The position numbers and the translations under genes are program-made. Below the pieces are notes generated by a model. It had not been told where the DNA came from and did not search any database. It saw only the letters and a program-made list of their open reading frames with translations. A stretch of 64,000 nt of DNA from Hsuehochloa calcarea (lineage: Eukaryota; Streptophyta; Magnoliopsida; Poales; Poaceae): contig CM070602.1 of NCBI GenBank assembly GCA_036346395.1, positions 22,391,098 through 22,455,097 on the forward strand. Reading direction: 5' to 3'. Numbering within the stretch: position 1 is the first letter of the stretch; every line of letters starts with the position of its first letter. Shown piece after piece: positions 21,653-33,652 of the stretch.

Positions 21653-24600
21653 TGTAGCGTCCCGTTTTTCGGAGTTTTTTTGAAAATTTTAAAAGAGAAC
21701 CATTTGTTTCTATTTGCCCAAAGCTTAATTTTGAAATTTCAGAAATCCCTTTTCAGTTTAAAATGAGTTAATCAAACCTCAATTAAATTAAAGTTGGTTT
21801 AATTGAGTTTTCTTGAATTTAAAATCAAAACTTATTATTTTAAGAATTTTCTTGGATTTATTGGATTTTAGAAATTGATTTTCCTTTTTCCCGAAATTAA
21901 AAATTAATTTATTTGCAAAATAAAAAGAAAATTTAAAGTTAAAAGTATTTTTATTAAGTCTAGAATAATTCAAGGAATTTCTGTGAATTTTTCTAGAATT
22001 TTTAGAGTCTATTTGCTATTTTCTAAATTGCCTTTTTATTTATTTGAATTTCAAATCAAAATGAATTTAAAATCTCTTTTCGTGCGTGGGCGAAACCCTA
22101 GCCGCCCACCATCTGCTTCCGCCTCGCCCATTTCGCGACCGCCTCGCCTCCGTAGCCCGCTCCGCGCCTCCCTTCACCTCGGTAGTTGGATCTTCATCGG
22201 ACGTCTCTCGCCTTCGCGTCGCCCTTGCTCTTAGCCGTTGGATCAAGATCCGCCGCATCCGTTCGCCGCGCCCTTTTTCTTCGCGATCGTCCGATCGCCA
22301 TCGCACGCTCGCATCGCTCGCGCGCCCTTCCTCTTCTCACCGTCCGATCAAAATCGGACGGCGCCCTTTCGTCTCCCTCGCGCGCTTCTTCTCCCCACCG
22401 TCCGATCAAAATCGGACGGCTCTCCGTCGCCGCGCCTCCTCGCTCCCCACCGTCCGACAATCGGACGGCTCCCGCCATCGTCTCCGCAAGCCGCTTCGCA
22501 ATCCCGCCGCCGCTGAATCCGCGCCGCCGAATCCCGCCGCGAATCTCGCACTGTCCGTCGCCTCTCCGCGCCTCGCAAGGCGTCACGCTGCGTGCCGTCC
22601 CATCCCGCCTCCTCAAGCGTCCGCCACGCGCGCCCATCCTCGCCGCCCTTCTGTAGCCTCGCTATAAAGCCGCTGTTCGTCTCCGCGTTCTCTTCTCTCT
22701 CCTCTCTCTCTCATTGCTCGCTCGCCCGCCGCTCCTCCGTCTTCTTCCGCGCCGCCGCCTCCGCTGCCGCCGTCTCAAGGTCGCCGCTTCCCGTTGCACC
22801 GCCACCGTCTTCCCTGGCTCCCGGCCACCGCCACGCCCTCTGCCTCTCTCTCTCTCTCTCTCTCTCTCTCGACCGTGGCCCGAGCCCACGTGGCCACCCA
22901 CGTGGCGCCACGCGTCGGCGCCGTCGCCGTGATTTTGCTCGCGTGGCTGCCACGTAGCGCGCGCGTACGCTATGCGCAATCACGACGTCAAAGTCTGATT
23001 TTTCAGTTGAAAAATAATTCCGAAAATCCAAAAAAATCCAATTCTATCATTTTATGTGATTTTGAAATTTCTTTTGGCTATAACTTTCACATCCGAACTC
23101 CGATTTGGGTGATCCAAATTTCTAAATTCATATAAATTCATCCTCTTTCATTTGGTACTAGTTTTGTAATTTTTGGAGTTCGTTTGGTGCTATTTTATTT
23201 ATTGTTGCTTTTCTCGCGTGTAGATTTAGCGTTTAAGATTTCTTCAACCCGACGACCGAAGAACCTCTCCCCGTCAACGAAGGCAAGTCGTAGGCCTTTG
23301 ACCATGTTGAACCCATTTTACAAATGTATATTGCTTTAAATTAACATGCATGGCTAGTTTTATTAAAAATGGTTTTGGGAGTAGATAATTACCAAATTGC
23401 CATTATGCCTCCTTGATAAATTGAAAATGAAATGTCTCCTTGAATGACATATATCCTTGGATACCATAGGATGGTTATTGCTAGTTGGACATAATTGTAT
23501 TACCAACTTGGGTGCGATATTGCTTAGACATGCTCTAGTTACCCGCGAGACTTTCGAGCACATGTTCAATGATTATTGAAATTTGACTAATGGAACTATG
23601 GAACAGTGGTGTGAGGCCACTTTTATTAAAAGATGTTGTGCCATGGCAGGGATTGCCACTTGGTTGGGAATGAACAAAAATGTTTTATGCTCGGGCTTGA
23701 GGTAGGAAGCTAGAGTGGGTGCGTAATGCACATTGGGTTGTGGTAGACTTGTCTGAGCAGCCAACTAAGGACTTAACTTTGCAAGTCATTGATCTGGGTC
23801 ACCTCGTGCAACCATAAGTCCGGTATGGGACGGACCTGGCCAATTAATTAGGAAAGTTTTGAGTCGGTTCTGTTGTGGCTGTTCTTGGCGCAAGAGGGGG
23901 CTGTGATGGCGAAACCTTAGCGGGCAGAACCGAGGCAAAATGGAACTTTGTAAAAGCCTTGTCACGTGCTCTAGACTACTCACCAAAGGAAGTGAGCGGT
24001 GGTATCGACGGATGCCAAACAAACTAGAGAATTCGTGTCTTGTGGGTAAAGCTGTACAACCTCTGCAGTGTTAAAATCTATTCGAATAGCCGTGTCCCGA
24101 TTCTGGACATGCACAGTGATTTCGCGCAAGGGGTAGTATTTTTCAAAAATTGGTGTGGTTCGTTGGAAACGTTTGTTTGGAATGGTTGGGAAGTGAACGG
24201 GATGTTCACTGTTTGATTCAAAAGAACTTGGTTATCTATGTAGTATTCTTTTACAATCCTGCTTTGCCATCTAATTATTGTATTTACTGTTAAACTTGCT
24301 TTCTGCAAATTAACCATAAAGCCATCCTTGTTTAAGCCTGGCATGAATACTATGTGCATACATTTCTCTCGACTTCTTTGAGTACTTTATGTACTCACGG
24401 CTTTATGCCCTTTGTTGATCGGTCCAATGAAGAACCAGGAAATGTTGAGTACTATGAAGAAGGCTACTTTGAAGACTTTGCGAACTAGGTCGCGTCCTCC
24501 ACTCGATTGCCTGTGGGCATGTCGATTGGGCTCCACGTATTTTTGAGATTTCCGCTGCCAGATACTCTGTTGTTGCTAAGCCCTGTGAGGCGACTTTTGT

Positions 24601-24784
24601 AAGAACCTTGACCATAAGGTCTTTCTTTGCTTAAATTAATATTACTTTATCGCTTCATTAGTTCGCTGCGTTGAATGGTTATGAATGCATCATTGTTGCA
24701 ACTGTGCAAGCTAGCTACTGATCATGGGACTAGCTTGGTATGCACAGAGGGTCTCGGGGTTGTGTGACACCCGGGGCGCCGACA
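21653..24784 (+). repeat. 3' LTR of the Tekay-type element (3132 bp)
   Basis: Collinear with 13433-16563. AT-rich parts are identical, while the GC-rich leader (22085-22960) differs by dozens of 1-4 base indels and several homopolymer length changes. It has the palindrome units (22340-22468), TATA (22662-22669), CT run (22843-22870), AAG/GCAAGT (23282) and stem-loop (24379-24397). Confidence 0.93.
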
Positions 24785-24789
24785 TATGC

Positions 24790-27098
24790 TTTCATGATAG
24801 TGAAATTGTCAGACGATAGCATGTCCATAATGAAAGGGTTTTGGTGCAACATTTTGATTTGTGTAGTAGATCTCTGCTAAAATAAAGCTGTTGTTGTAGT
24901 AGTTTGTAGCTTTTGGTGGACTCTCGATTTGAGGACGAGATGATAAAGTAGTATAAAATAATTTGGTGAGTTTTTAGAGAGCTGTACAATGGAAGGTTAG
25001 ACTATGATGAATTTTAGTTAACGAAGGTATTATTCGGATGTTAGTAAGATTATCGAATAGATTGATAGTGTGTTGTCGATTCTTATAGAAAGAAGGTAAT
25101 TTGATCGTCACTCGTGGTATCGCTCATTTTCAAGTTTTGCATCCGTGATCTTTTGTAGTTCATGGTTTATGTAGTAGCTGGGATTGGATTGAGCAAGTGG
25201 CCTGTTGGAAAGCTTTATTGGTTCTTAAGTGATTCATGTGATTTGGTCTTACAACTTTTCTTGTTTGAGTGGGCAACGTGACGTTATAATAAAAAAAAGA
25301 ATTACTTTCTTTGTTAAAGAAAGAGTGAAGTAGAAGTATTCGAGATCAAGTCAAGTTTTGTAACTCATGATTTACTTGAAGTGTGCCTAAACTTTCTATT
25401 TTTGCCCCATAGGAGTTTCTCGATTTTCAAAAGTGGTGCTTTGTTTTATTTGAGATTTCATATTCTCTTTTTGTGGGACTTGTGCCCTCAATTGTGGTCT
25501 CTGCTTTTGCTTTTCCGAGATCCTTGTTATTTGTCTATTTCTCCCGATCTTATGTTTGTTGCAAAAGGAAAACATTTTTCCTGTCTTTGAAAAAATATTT
25601 TATTTGCCACTTCATCAATTTGTTTTACAAAACCTTATGGGGTATCTGATGGCATCCGGTTAGTAGTGGTCAAGTATATGTTGATGTGAGACTCGAGGTT
25701 GTAAGTTATTTCAAGAGCATTGGAGGAAGAATTGATTTTGTGATGTAGATCTTGTAGAGAATTGGATCCAAAAGCAATGATGGTCGTTGAGGTAAAACTG
25801 ATTATGTTGTTACAACTAGTAAAACCAATAGTGAATTGTAATTCAAGAACCCTTGTTCATGTCGATGGAATATTGAAATATTCAAAAGTTTGTAACTTGG
25901 TCAATTAGTTAGAGTCTTGCGAATGTGTATATTAAGGATCGTGTGGGTGAAATGGAGTAGTGTGGTTTAGTGGGTTCAAGTTTGGTGAAGCTAATCACAT
26001 TAGGCAGTTACTTGATTAGTGAGGAATGTTGATATTAATGATTGAGGATATTGTTTGGATTCCAGGAATTTTAGTTATCCGATCAAAGAATTTCCTATCA
26101 AGTATACCAAAAGTTCATTGTAAGAGTCTTAGAGGTTGAATCTGGGCTTTACATTTTTTATGCTAGACCTTTGTTCACATAATGAGTGTGTGTAAAGAAA
26201 GTGGAATAATAGAGTTTCCTGAGCAGTGGAATGATCATTGATAGAACCTTTCTGATGTAGTACATGAGCGTGTGTACTGAGGATTCTGAGTTGTTCTTGA
26301 AAATTAGAGGTAATGTGATTGTGTGGGATCTATTTTGTGGCGCTTTGGGTGCCTTCAATCAAATTAATGTTGATTAGTAGAATGAGATGCCTAGAGTAAT
26401 TGGAGGATTCAATGGAGCCTCTTCACAATGGTGTTAATGATGTATTTCAGTTTGAGCATAATTTGAGGATGTTCAATTAAAAGGTTTAAGCACATGTGGT
26501 ATGCGATGAATTTGAATTCCAAGGTTCGAGAGAAGTTTTACTCCTAAAAGAGAAACTGAGGAAAAGGATGTTTCCTCGGTTAGTGAAGCGTTTTCCTGAT
26601 TTCGTTTGAGTTATGTGTTGTTGACTGTTGTTTTCCGCAATCTGAGTTGGCGTTGTGTTGGCATGTCTGATTCATTTTAATTCAGACAAACCAAAAGAAG
26701 TATTTGATTTGGGCATTCGAGTGGTTTCTTCTTTGGCTGTCGTGGTGTTCATTCAGATGAACCGCCTATTTAGAAAATGGATTTGTTTTCGTGTTGAAAT
26801 GTCAAATTTTGGAATTTAACCTTTTTGGTGGAGAGTTAGCATTGCATGGATGCGATGATGACTCTCTAGTTCCAGTTGGATTCTCTTGGTTTCCGAAAAT
26901 TTCAGAAATTTGGAAGTTGGCATATCGCGTTGACCGTCTCGGGTCCATATGGAAATCGATCGCTTGGTGTGCTCGAGTGTTAAGTGAGTAAGCGAGCAAT
27001 TCCAAGCTTGGGATATCATTATTTCATTCCAGTTGCAGTTTCTTTCGGGAAGATCGGTGAGTAGATTCGGGGTGGAATCCTGTTTAAGGGGGGTAGAA
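24790..27098 (+). other. Non-coding internal region of element A, right part, with PPT
   Basis: No retrotransposon domain is readable in any frame. The last 40 bp, ATTCGGGGTGGAATCC followed by AAGGGGGGTAG, are a relic of a pol end plus the PPT just before LTR 27099. Confidence 0.75.
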
Positions 27099-29259
27099 TG
27101 TAATACCCCAAAAGTAAATCGGCGTACTAGAAGAAGTTTCAGAAGAAGGAGCTAATGGGAGAATCTGAATCGTTTTTTTCTTCAGGGGTTTTCGTGTTTT
27201 TTCAGCACTGGACTCGGGCCTCGGCCGGGGTGGCCCATGAGGGGCTGGCCAAAGGGGTATCTCTCCCTAAACCCTAAAACCCCTTCCCCCTTCCCTTTTC
27301 CCTCCCCAAGCCGCCACCCCCTCCTCCCCCTCTACAACCGGCCGCCACCCTCGCCCCTGCGCCAGCGCTTTTGTTCGTCAGATTTGGGTAAGTTCCGTAC
27401 GTTTTCTGAACTTCTCACCTCTTAGAAAGTTGTAGACCTTGGTCTTAGCTTTCTTTTGGCACCGAGATCATCTGATTTGGAGTTACGGTTTTGGAGATAT
27501 GGTAGTTTTACCGCGACTGTCCAGGAGAGCTGACGTGATTTGGCAGATTTTCTTGTCGGGCAATTATGATCTACTTAGAGGCCGAATCTGGTATTTTCGT
27601 CTTCTAGAGTTTTGTTCCTGATGTCGTTATCTTTCTTTTGGCACTGAGATCACTTGATTCCACCTTACGGTTTAGGAGATATGAATTTTTAATCGCGCGC
27701 TGTCCTGTCTGCCTGAGAATTTGGAACTGTCGGTTTGCCCCTCGGTTTTGATCTAGTTAGAGTCAGATTCAGAACTTCCACCCAACTAGGTTTTTGTAGC
27801 CCTTGAAATTATCTTTCCGAGTTGATAAAGATCATATCAATTGGATCTATAGAGTGAAAGTTATGCCATGTTCTTTACTGCTGTTCTGAAATCTGGGCAG
27901 ATATCTGTTAGTGTTTTCAACTGTTGTTTAGGCCACTGTTTTGGCCGAATCAAAGGATTCCACCAACTAGAGTTTCATAGCCTGTTACGTTAAAAGTATT
28001 TGAGCACTGGTTTCAAGTCATTCGGAGTTATAGATATTTAATTACGATTTTTCTCGTACTGCTGATCAGAATGGCGATATTGGCTGATTAGTTAATTCGT
28101 CATTTTGAGTTTTTGTTATGTTGATTAGATAGAGGGTTATGGTAAACGCTTGTACCCACGTCATAACTTATTATTCTTATTTCAATAAATATTTGTGTAG
28201 GCGGTGGGGCAGGAGTGGAGAAATTCGTCGTTGCCTCCTAACTCGTCACAATAGCGGAAGGCAAGTATATGGTAGAGTGGTGAACAATGGGTTGTTCACC
28301 ATGATCATTGATGTTACTTATCATGCTATTTATTATGCTTTCGTTCAGCTTATTCTTATACATGATATTGATGACCTTGAGTGAATGAGATTATGATAAT
28401 GAGATAATGAGTAGATATTGAGTTAATGAGATGGACTATGTTGATGAATAAATAAAGATGTCGCATCATTTACATTCATCATGACATGGGTCGCATGAGC
28501 CAGGTCGGTGAGAAAGTCATGTAACTATTCCGGTGAGGTCGGTGAGAAAGATACATGACTAGTCCGGAGAGCTCTAGATAAAATCCTACTTTGGTGGGGA
28601 CTTCACGGGAGTGAAGAATAGAGTGTGTCATCGACGGTGAACACTCCGCTATACTGGAGATCACCGATGAGATGCATATGAGCATGAGCATGTTGGTGCA
28701 TTCGCATATCTAAGTAAATAGTTGAATTGTGCAACTTTACCTATATGGAATATGGCTTGTTTGTTTGAGAATGACAATGACATTAACTAAATGGATGATG
28801 ATGATAACTTTGATTTTGGATAATAAACTATTGTTTATGGCTTTATTATGTATTTCTTGAGTCTTGGACTCATTCTTGCTCTATTGTTGTTTTTAGGTGA
28901 CCAAAGGATGACGTTTTACTCGGGAAGGGCTAGCGCACTTGGAATCATGCACTTCACCCAATTATTTGATTCATTGGACATGAGAAACTTTTAGAATAAC
29001 AAGAATATTTATATCTAGGACATGATGGTATTGAATAACCATAGATACTTGGTTTATGTTAATCTTGGTTTATTATTTTGCTATGCTCCTAGGTCTAATT
29101 TATTTATGATTGTCATAGTGTTATGCTTGTGTTAATGCGACCCGTGGATGGGTTTTAATGTTGTTATGCTTGCTGAAATTTCACAGTGTGTTGATGTATA
29201 ATAGATGATAAAAGTAGTTTGGTGGCATTCCAGGCTCAGTGTTGGGCTGGGGTGTTACA
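27099..29259 (+). repeat. 3' LTR of element A (2161 bp)
   Basis: Partner of 9743-11911 with the same termini. It carries the predicted intron module at 28261-28896 (GCGGAAG/GCAAGT to TTGTTTTTAG) and stem-loop 28858-28872. TSD TCTAT follows, and the CRM-like RT frame resumes on the minus strand. Confidence 0.92.
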
Positions 29260-29264
29260 TCTAT

Positions 29265-29670
29265 AGTCAACACACATACGCCAACTATCATCTTTCTTAG
29301 GAACCAAAAGAACAGGAACAACACATAGACTAAGGCTTTCCCGTACGTACCCTTGGTCCAAAAGGTCTTAGACTTGTCGTTGAATTTCCTTTGTCTCTTC
29401 TGGATTGGTCCTATACGTCGTACGGTTTGGCAAAGTCGCTCCCAGAATTAAATCAATTTGGTGTTCAGTCCCTCTAATAGGTGGCGGTCCCGGGGGTATT
29501 TCAGTTGGAAACACATCCTCATATACTTGCAAAAGGTTAGTGACAGCAGACGACAAAGAGCTAGATATGTCATCAAGTGAAAATAAAGCATCTTTACATA
29601 TCAAAGCATAGCATGACATATCATGATAAAATTTTTTTAGCAAGATCAGATTTGGTTGCAAGTATAACAC
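29265..29670 (-). pseudogene. RT N-terminus and protease-RT linker of the CRM-like pol
   Basis: Minus-strand reading gives SLDDISSSLSSAVTNLLQVY, then EDVFPTEIPPGPPPIRG, HQIDLILGATLPNRTTYR and NPEETKEIQRQV, a linker and RT start typical of CRM-like plant elements. It continues in shifted frame through an LLVPKKD-type fingers motif to the TCTAT target site at 29260-29264. RT resumes at 9737. Frames are broken near 29370 and 29640. Confidence 0.85.
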
Positions 29671-30279
29671 AACCCTTTAATTTAATTCCCTCGTTCCTAG
29701 AACTAGGTGCCGACCGCTCTTTCTTAGGTGGGAAAATATTCTTCACTACTTGCTGATTTTTAGATTCATGTTCAAGTTCTTTCTTCTCATTTTCAGCTAG
29801 CTCTTTATCACAATTCACAATTTCAGTAGGCGTCAAAGGCAGCAAAGTTATTTTCTTTCCTTTGTGCATAAGAGAGTATTTATTACTTCTACCATGATGA
29901 GTTGCATCGGTATTAAATTCCCACGGATGACCTAATAAAAGAGAGCAGGCTTGCATAGGTACTACGTCGAAATCAGCAACATCATGATAGGAACCAATGG
30001 AAAAATGCACTCTCGCAGATTGTGTTACCTTCACCTTACCGCTGTTGTTGAACCATTGAATGTGTATGGGTGAGGATGCACACGTGTGGTCAAGCCAAGC
30101 TTCTTGACCAATCCTGAATTCATCAAGTTATTGTAGCTTCCGTCATCAATTATGACACGAACACGACAATCCTTAACGATGAGGAACATCTGAAATAAAT
30201 TATGACATTGTAGCGTCTCCTCTTGCTCCCTTTGAGTGCTCAATACTCGCTGCACAATTATAGTTCTATGATTCTCCAT
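29671..30279 (-). pseudogene. Aspartic protease region of the CRM-like element
   Basis: Two overlapping minus-strand frames. The first (30279-30031) carries CRVRVIIDDGSYNNLMNSGL, in which the retropepsin active site is IIDDGS in place of the usual IIDGGS or IVDSGA, so a key Gly/Ser is changed. A shift near 30034 leads to VPMQACSLLLGHPWEFNTDA and HHGRSNKYSLMHKGKKITLL, the conserved post-protease segment. A Lys/Glu-rich stretch follows toward the RT linker. Confidence 0.82.
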
Positions 30280-30360
30280 AGCAGCGGCACCTAAAATTTT
30301 CTCACCATCGCTATCTGCCTCATGTTTATCATCATTACCTGCAAGGTTAGCTGTAAGAAC

Positions 30361-30741
30361 TTATTCATCCTCAATATCACTAGCACTTACGTAACCATCG
30401 TCTTCTGTCTCAATGTACGCTCGCTGACTTGGACAATCTCTCATGAAGTGATACATTCCTTTACAATGGTGGCACACAATTCCTGTTGTACGACCTGTGG
30501 AAGCAACCGATGAAGAGCTCTGCGCTGGTGCCTGTACATTAGTAGATTTGCTCGTCTCGGGTGCGCGTGACGATGGAGATGGTGCTGCTAAACGTGCCCT
30601 ACTCACGGAGAGGGCTGCAGACCGAAAAGCATGAGGTGTGGCTGTCTTGGCTTGTCCCGGCGTTAATCTCGATGTAGACGTACTACCAAAGTTGCTCCTA
30701 GTCCTTTGTTGTCTACCCTGCAATTCCTTTTTATCAAACAA
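30361..30741 (-). pseudogene. gag zinc-knuckle region of the CRM-like element
   Basis: A Ser/Pro/Ala-rich stretch followed by a CCHC nucleocapsid knuckle, CHHCKGMYHFMRDC (spacing C-x2-C-x4-H-x4-C), and then an acidic DDGYVSASDIEDE tail. It joins the capsid frame at about 30735 through a frameshift: the residues LFDKKELQGRQQ are continued in the wrong frame by the upstream ORF. Confidence 0.85.
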
Positions 30742-31406
30742 GTAAGCTGGAACAACCTATTAATATCATTATAGTCTTTGTAATCAACTATGTCCTGAAT
30801 CTCACGCCTTAAACCACCATAAAAACGAGCCATCTTATCCTCCTCATTTTCAACAACATTACAACGCAGCATGCCTATTTGTAGTTCTTGATAATATTTC
30901 TCGATAGATTTATTACCTTGGTCTAAGCACTGCAGTTTCTTACGCATATCACGTTTATAAGCAGGAGGAACAAATCTAGCACACATAGCTACCTTCAATC
31001 TATCCCATGTATCAGGTGTTAAGCCAGAATTAACCACTTGATTCCACCAAATGATAGCAAAATCTTTAAATTCACTAGTAGCTTGTCTGACTCTATGCAC
31101 TTCAGGAAGTAGACGGGCATTAAATTTTTGTTCAACTATCATCTCCCAATCTAGATAAATTTCAGCATCATAAACATCCGCAAAAGATGGTATGGTAAAT
31201 TTAACTTTAGCAAATGGGTCATCATTAGCATGAGCATTGTGGTGCTGAAAATTATTACCTCCCATACCATGACGGTTGTGATGTAGGCGGTGTCGTTGAC
31301 GTGCATCTTGGTCAGCAAACACAGCACCAGGTATCACGGTTTCTCCTCTCATTATCATCTCCCTCCTCGAGATCTTGGGCTGCATCGTGATCATACTCAC
31401 GTCCAA
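30735..31406 (-). pseudogene. gag capsid of the CRM-like element
   Basis: Minus-strand frame with a His-rich start, then the retrotransposon gag domain: KVKFTIPSFADVYDAEIYLD, WEMIVEQKF, FAIIWWNQVV with the paired Trp, RFVPPAYKRDMRKKLQCLDQ and YYQELQIGMLRCNVVENEED, ending DYKDYNDINRLFQL. Length and order suit plant chromovirus gag. A one-base shift near 30735 ends it early, so the nucleocapsid is cut off. The true N-terminus may lie slightly upstream, before the first Met. Confidence 0.87.
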
Positions 31407-32726
31407 TCTTTGGTGGCCGGTTCACCGTTCTTTCAAGGCATGTAGTGAGCACTGTAATGTGATCGTGGTAGCTTGAAGCTTCCTGTCGATGTCCTCATGA
31501 ATGGTAGTGCGTTGTTCATCCAAGAGCGTCATGAGCTCTCCCTTTACAACACACTTTTTCTCATCAGACGTCTCACCTGCCATGGTTAGCAGAAAACAAA
31601 AGACAACACAAAGGTATTATCCCTATCAACTACTAGATGATGGAAGGTGGAAACACACACTCTCAAACGTCTTACCACACTCTTACAATTGTTCTTACCA
31701 ACGCAGCAGGTGGTACGATCGGTGGCTGGTTCGTGATACCGTGTCGAGAGTGGGTATGATTGCAAGAGGGGATCTGTTCTGATCAAGAGTAGGTGGAGCT
31801 CGGAAGGCACAATATGTAGCAAGGAGTAGCAAAAACCGTAACCTGATTAGCAAAGTTGAATAAGGGTCCAAAGTACCTGTCACGGTTGCTGGTCTAAAAA
31901 GTGTTCCTAGCCCTAGCACAACACTGATCGACAACAAGATCTAGATATAAAGGATTCAAAGGATGCAAGGCTGGGAGTGGTCGTAGACCAATTGGGGGTG
32001 GTCAATTTGATTCTTCTTCACTGGGGGTGGTCGATTTGCTTCTTCTTCTACTCTCTCTCTCTTTTTTGACTTCCGAAACCCAACCTAGGGTTCCCTTTTT
32101 TTGGCTGCCGAAACCTAACCTAGGGTTCCTCTTTTTTTTTGCGAATGTGACCTTGACTCAAACTCTTCAAAAACCCTCTTCTGGGTCTATGGATATATAT
32201 GGGTCACAAATTTTTTGTAGAAGGTAGGGGTATACATGGTAATTAAAAGATACTCTCTCTCTCTGAACTTTCTCTATAGAAATTCTTCTCGGACTTTGTG
32301 TGGCAGGCACGATATGATGAGTACGTGGGGTGTCCGAGAGCAACAAGAAACAAATAGAGTTGTCGGGGTGGAAAGGAGTAGATGGTCGAACCCAAGTAGG
32401 TGGTCGAACTCGAGGAGGTGGTCGAAAGGGGGGAGGGGTTGTTCGAGTGGCGGTGGTGTGGCCAGGATGGATGGTGGCACGGCGGGCGACGGTGTTGAAT
32501 AGAGACCAAGAACACGACTCTAAACCAGCAACACGACTTAGACACAGGAACTAATTCAACAACGCAAAACAAAGAACGGAAATTGCAAAGGCACAATGGG
32601 TGATGGGACAACGGAAGAACACGACGAACAAAAATATTTTGTGGGGCTATTTTCTGGAGCTTTAGGGCGATGGAAAGTAACTAATCTAATAGGAAAAAAA
32701 TTATGATTACCTAACGGACAACTTTT
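31407..32726 (-). other. 5' leader of the CRM-like element
   Basis: Untranslated region between PBS and gag. It has a CT-rich run near 32045-32070, two GGGGGTGGTC repeats near 32000-32030 and short GGTGGTCGAA repeats near 32370-32430. No convincing gene. Confidence 0.65.
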
Positions 32727-32738
32727 GCTCTGATACCA
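32727..32738 (-). other. Primer-binding site of the CRM-like element
   Basis: On the minus strand TGGTATCAGAGC, a perfect match to the initiator tRNA-Met 3' end, two bases after the LTR end CACATCA. Confidence 0.93.
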
Positions 32739-32740
32739 AC

Positions 32741-33647
32741 TGATGTGACGGTGGCCCGATCTTCACCGAAAGGTACTGATAAGTCGATTGTGGAGAACTC
32801 GACGTTGATGATCCGAAGGCTTCGACCAAAAAGATCAAACCCCTCGCAATCACTACACCACTGCTCCAGTGGTTATCAACCGTGCCGAACGCGGTTGACC
32901 TCGCCAAGAAGGCTATCTCCTACATGCGAATCAAGAACACAAGCAAGAAAGTAGAAGATGCAATATGATATTGTATTGTGAATATAGATGAAGCTCACAA
33001 TGTGGGGTTCCTCAACCGAACGTGCGGCGAGACTGCTAAGCAGAATAATCTCAAAGAAAAACCCACCCTAAACTATGACGGCTACTGTATATATATAGGG
33101 GGACGTGAGGAGGTCAACCTATGGTTGTGCCAGAGGCGTACACAACCTGGACTCCTACCTCGTCACGCTTACAAGGCCCAAAATGGTGACGCAACACCTT
33201 ATTTACTATTCATGTCATGTATCTCTGGTCGAAGAACTGGTCAAAGGACTGGTCCTGGGGTGATCTTGAGGAGTCCCTGCTATCTTTGGTCGTAGATTGT
33301 GTCCAATGAGTACTGTGCTCACTTCTCTGGTCGTAGATTGCTCCCAATGAGTCCTGGGCTCGCCGAGTACTGGTGAAACTGGTCATAGGCCTTCATGAAG
33401 TGGTAGCAGACCCTGCGGAACTGGTCGTAGACCTTCTTGAACTGTTTGTAGTCCTAGATTCCTAAGTACAAGTAAATCATCTTCGTTTGGCATCATCATA
33501 GAGTTCTCAGATAATACAATCAGCCCTAGAAACGAATTTACTTGATAAATAAGTTGACCAGCACGTGCCCGGGTAATTGGACCTTACACATCATTCAAAG
33601 TAGTAGAAGGAGGAGTGTTCATATCAGTAGAAGTGATGTCCTCATCA
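32741..33647 (-). repeat. 5' LTR of the CRM-like element (907 bp)
   Basis: Partner of 1983-2886. Its minus-strand start still codes the pol tail (TSTDMNT, GPITRARARQL), although here it lies upstream of gag. It has a TATA stretch at 33086-33097 and the minisatellite at about 33270-33460. GGCAC (33648-33652) is the target duplication. Confidence 0.9.
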
Positions 33648-33652
33648 GGCAC

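Larger units (their letters stand above)
13433..24784 (+). mobile_element. Tekay/Del-type Ty3/gypsy chromovirus, 11.35 kb, nested in element A
   Basis: Complete structure: LTR 13433-16563, PBS 16569-16580, gag, protease, RT, RNase H, integrase, chromodomain, PPT 21639-21650, LTR 21653-24784. Target duplication TATGC (13428-13432 and 24785-24789) is perfect. RT motifs PLPRIDDLFDQLKGA and VFIDDILVYSK plus a C-terminal chromodomain identify the Tekay (Del) lineage. LTRs are identical over long AT-rich stretches (for example 245 bp from 15061), so this is the youngest insertion here. Despite that, gag and integrase are full of small indels, which may reflect sequence error more than age. Confidence 0.93.
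9743..29259 (+). mobile_element. Non-coding long-LTR retrotransposon ('A') with a nested Tekay-type element
   Basis: LTRs are at 9743-11911 and 27099-29259, with termini TGTAATACCCC and GGGGTGTTACA. The target duplication TCTAT is perfect (9738-9742 and 29260-29264). There is a PBS at 11914-11925 and a PPT, AAGGGGGGTAG, before the second LTR. Taking out the nested 13433-24784 element leaves about 3.8 kb of internal DNA without any retrotransposon domain I can recognise, so it needs proteins from elsewhere. Its last internal bases (TTCGGGGTGGAATCC and then the purine tract) resemble the pol end of Tekay-type elements (compare 21619-21650), which points to descent from, or use of, that lineage. 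Confidence 0.9.
1983..33647 (-). mobile_element. CRM-like Ty3/gypsy chromovirus, minus strand, with two nested insertions
   Basis: This is a full two-LTR element read on the minus strand: 5' LTR 32741-33647, PBS 32727-32738, gag, protease, RT, RNase H, integrase, PPT 2887-2899, 3' LTR 1983-2886. The target duplication GGCAC is perfect (1978-1982 and 33648-33652). RT is interrupted by the 9743-29259 element (TSD TCTAT) and integrase by the 3519-8073 solo LTR (TSD TTAGT). Without those, the element is about 7.6 kb. CRM assignment rests on RT motifs (PRLDDMLDELSG), the protease-RT linker style, LTR termini TGATG...CATCA and overlap of pol with the 3' LTR, a known trait of grass CRM elements. Every coding module carries lesions. 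Confidence 0.85.
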
